A stretch of DNA of 64,000 nt, from positions 1 through 64,000 of the forward strand of contig CANCDR010000011.1 of assembly GCA_947374865.1 (NCBI GenBank), in the 5' to 3' direction. The notes beneath the pieces are model-generated. The model was not told the origin of the DNA and ran no database searches. It worked only from the letters and a program-made list of their open reading frames with translations. The DNA comes from Oxalobacteraceae bacterium (GTDB lineage: Bacteria > Pseudomonadota > Gammaproteobacteria > Burkholderiales > Burkholderiaceae_D). The position numbers were made by a program, and so were the translations under genes. Shown piece by piece: positions 63,282 to 64,000 of this stretch; the first letter of the stretch is position 1; every line of letters starts with the position of its first letter.

Positions 63282-64000
63282 ATGTCGCCTTCCTTGCCAA
63301 GCCTTTCTCCTGCTAGTCTTGATAAAAGCGCTGCACGAACTGTCTTTTTTGTATCAGATGGCACCGGCATTACTGCTGAAACCTTCGGCCATTCGGTGCT
63401 CACGCAGTTCGATTTGCATTTTCGGCAAATTCGCATGCCCTTCATCGATACCGAAGACAAGGCCTACGATGCGGTGCGCAAGATTAACGAAGCCTGCGAA
63501 CAGGATGGCAAACGGCCGATCGTGTTTTCTACTCTTGTGAAGGCCGAACTGTCGGTCGTTGTCCGGCAGTCCAAAGGCATGCACATGGACCTGATCCAGA
63601 CCTTCGTCGAACCGCTCGAACAGGAACTCGGTGTCAAGTCGACCCATACCATCGGCCGCAGTCACCATATCGCCGATTCAGACCAGTATAAGAATCGGAT
63701 TGAGGCGATTAATTTTTCACTGGCCCATGATGATGGTCAGTCGAACAAGAATCTGGCACAGGCCGATGTGATTCTGGTCGGCGTTTCGCGCTGCGGTAAA
63801 ACGCCGACCAGTCTGTATCTGGCGATGCAATACGGGATCAAGGCGGCGAACTATCCGCTGATCCCGGATGACTTCGAGCGTGAAAAACTACCCGGCGGAC
63901 TGGCCGCCTATAAGTCGAAAATATTCGGTTTGTCGATCGCTGCCGAACGGCTCTCTGAAGTACGCAACGAGCGTCTGCCGGGCAGTCGTTATGCAACGCC
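63282..64000 (+). CDS. ppsR: PEP synthase regulatory protein PpsR (3' end outside window)
   Basis: PpsR is the bifunctional ADP-dependent kinase/Pi-dependent phosphorylase that switches PpsA off and on at a Thr near the catalytic His. The frame opens at the ATG at 63282 and runs without a stop to the window end; about 239 residues are visible. Family features are TVFFVSDGTGITAETFGHSVL at the N-terminus, HHIADSDQYKNRIEAINFSLAHDDG in the middle, and the P-loop GVSRCGKTPTS near 167-177. The 209-bp gap to ppsA should hold both promoters. No strong ribosome binding site is seen. Confidence 0.95.
   Translation, partial: MSPSLPSLSPASLDKSAARTVFFVSDGTGITAETFGHSVLTQFDLHFRQIRMPFIDTEDKAYDAVRKINEACEQDGKRPIVFSTLVKAELSVVVRQSKGMHMDLIQTFVEPLEQELGVKSTHTIGRSHHIADSDQYKNRIEAINFSLAHDDGQSNKNLAQADVILVGVSRCGKTPTSLYLAMQYGIKAANYPLIPDDFEREKLPGGLAAYKSKIFGLSIAAERLSEVRNERLPGSRYAT

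Overview
The window looks like the chromosome of a Burkholderiales betaproteobacterium, most likely near the Oxalobacteraceae. The basis is the gene order of the flagellar regulon, the FlhF/FlhG/FliA/MotC/MotD block, the guaB-guaA and ratA-rnfH-smpB housekeeping order, and the divergent ppsA/ppsR pair. No rRNA, tRNA, CRISPR array or prophage is visible.

Region 1 (1-37465) is an almost complete flagellar regulon. It holds the filament cap and chaperones (fliD partial, fliS, fliT), a second FliK-like protein with a small FlhB-C-terminal-like protein, and a PilZ flagellar brake (ycgR). Next come fliE, then fliFGHIJK and fliLMNOPQR on the + strand. The flgBCDEFGHIJKL genes lie on the - strand, with flgA-flgM-flgN divergent. 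Last is the tightly overlapping - strand operon flhB-flhA-flhF-flhG-fliA-motC-motD. Near-consensus sigma-28 promoters precede flgM and flgK. Flagellin, flhDC and chemotaxis genes are not in the window.

Region 2 (37466-43740) is accessory. It contains two small toxin-antitoxin islets, each bracketed by imperfect direct repeats. The first carries a RelE/ParE-type pair and is flanked by copies of the tadA 3' end, 990 bp apart. The second carries an orphan Phd-type antitoxin, an AbiEii-type toxin remnant and a hipB-hipA pair. Between them are tadA, the queuosine-precursor genes queD and queE, and an EthD-like gene with a C9 tract.

Region 3 (44157-54431) is a cell-envelope block. galU and a TolC-family outer-membrane protein are on the + strand. 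They converge on a four-gene - strand run, opgG-opgH-mprF-acvB, which joins osmoregulated periplasmic glucan synthesis with synthesis, flipping and hydrolysis of aminoacyl-phosphatidylglycerol.

Region 4 (54432-55312) is an IS graveyard: a truncated IS3-family transposase and several repeated IS-end-like sequences.

Region 5 (55312-64000) is housekeeping: a DUF2306 membrane protein, guaA and guaB separated by a large hairpin, rnfH, ratA, smpB, ppsA, and the 5' part of ppsR, which runs off the window end.
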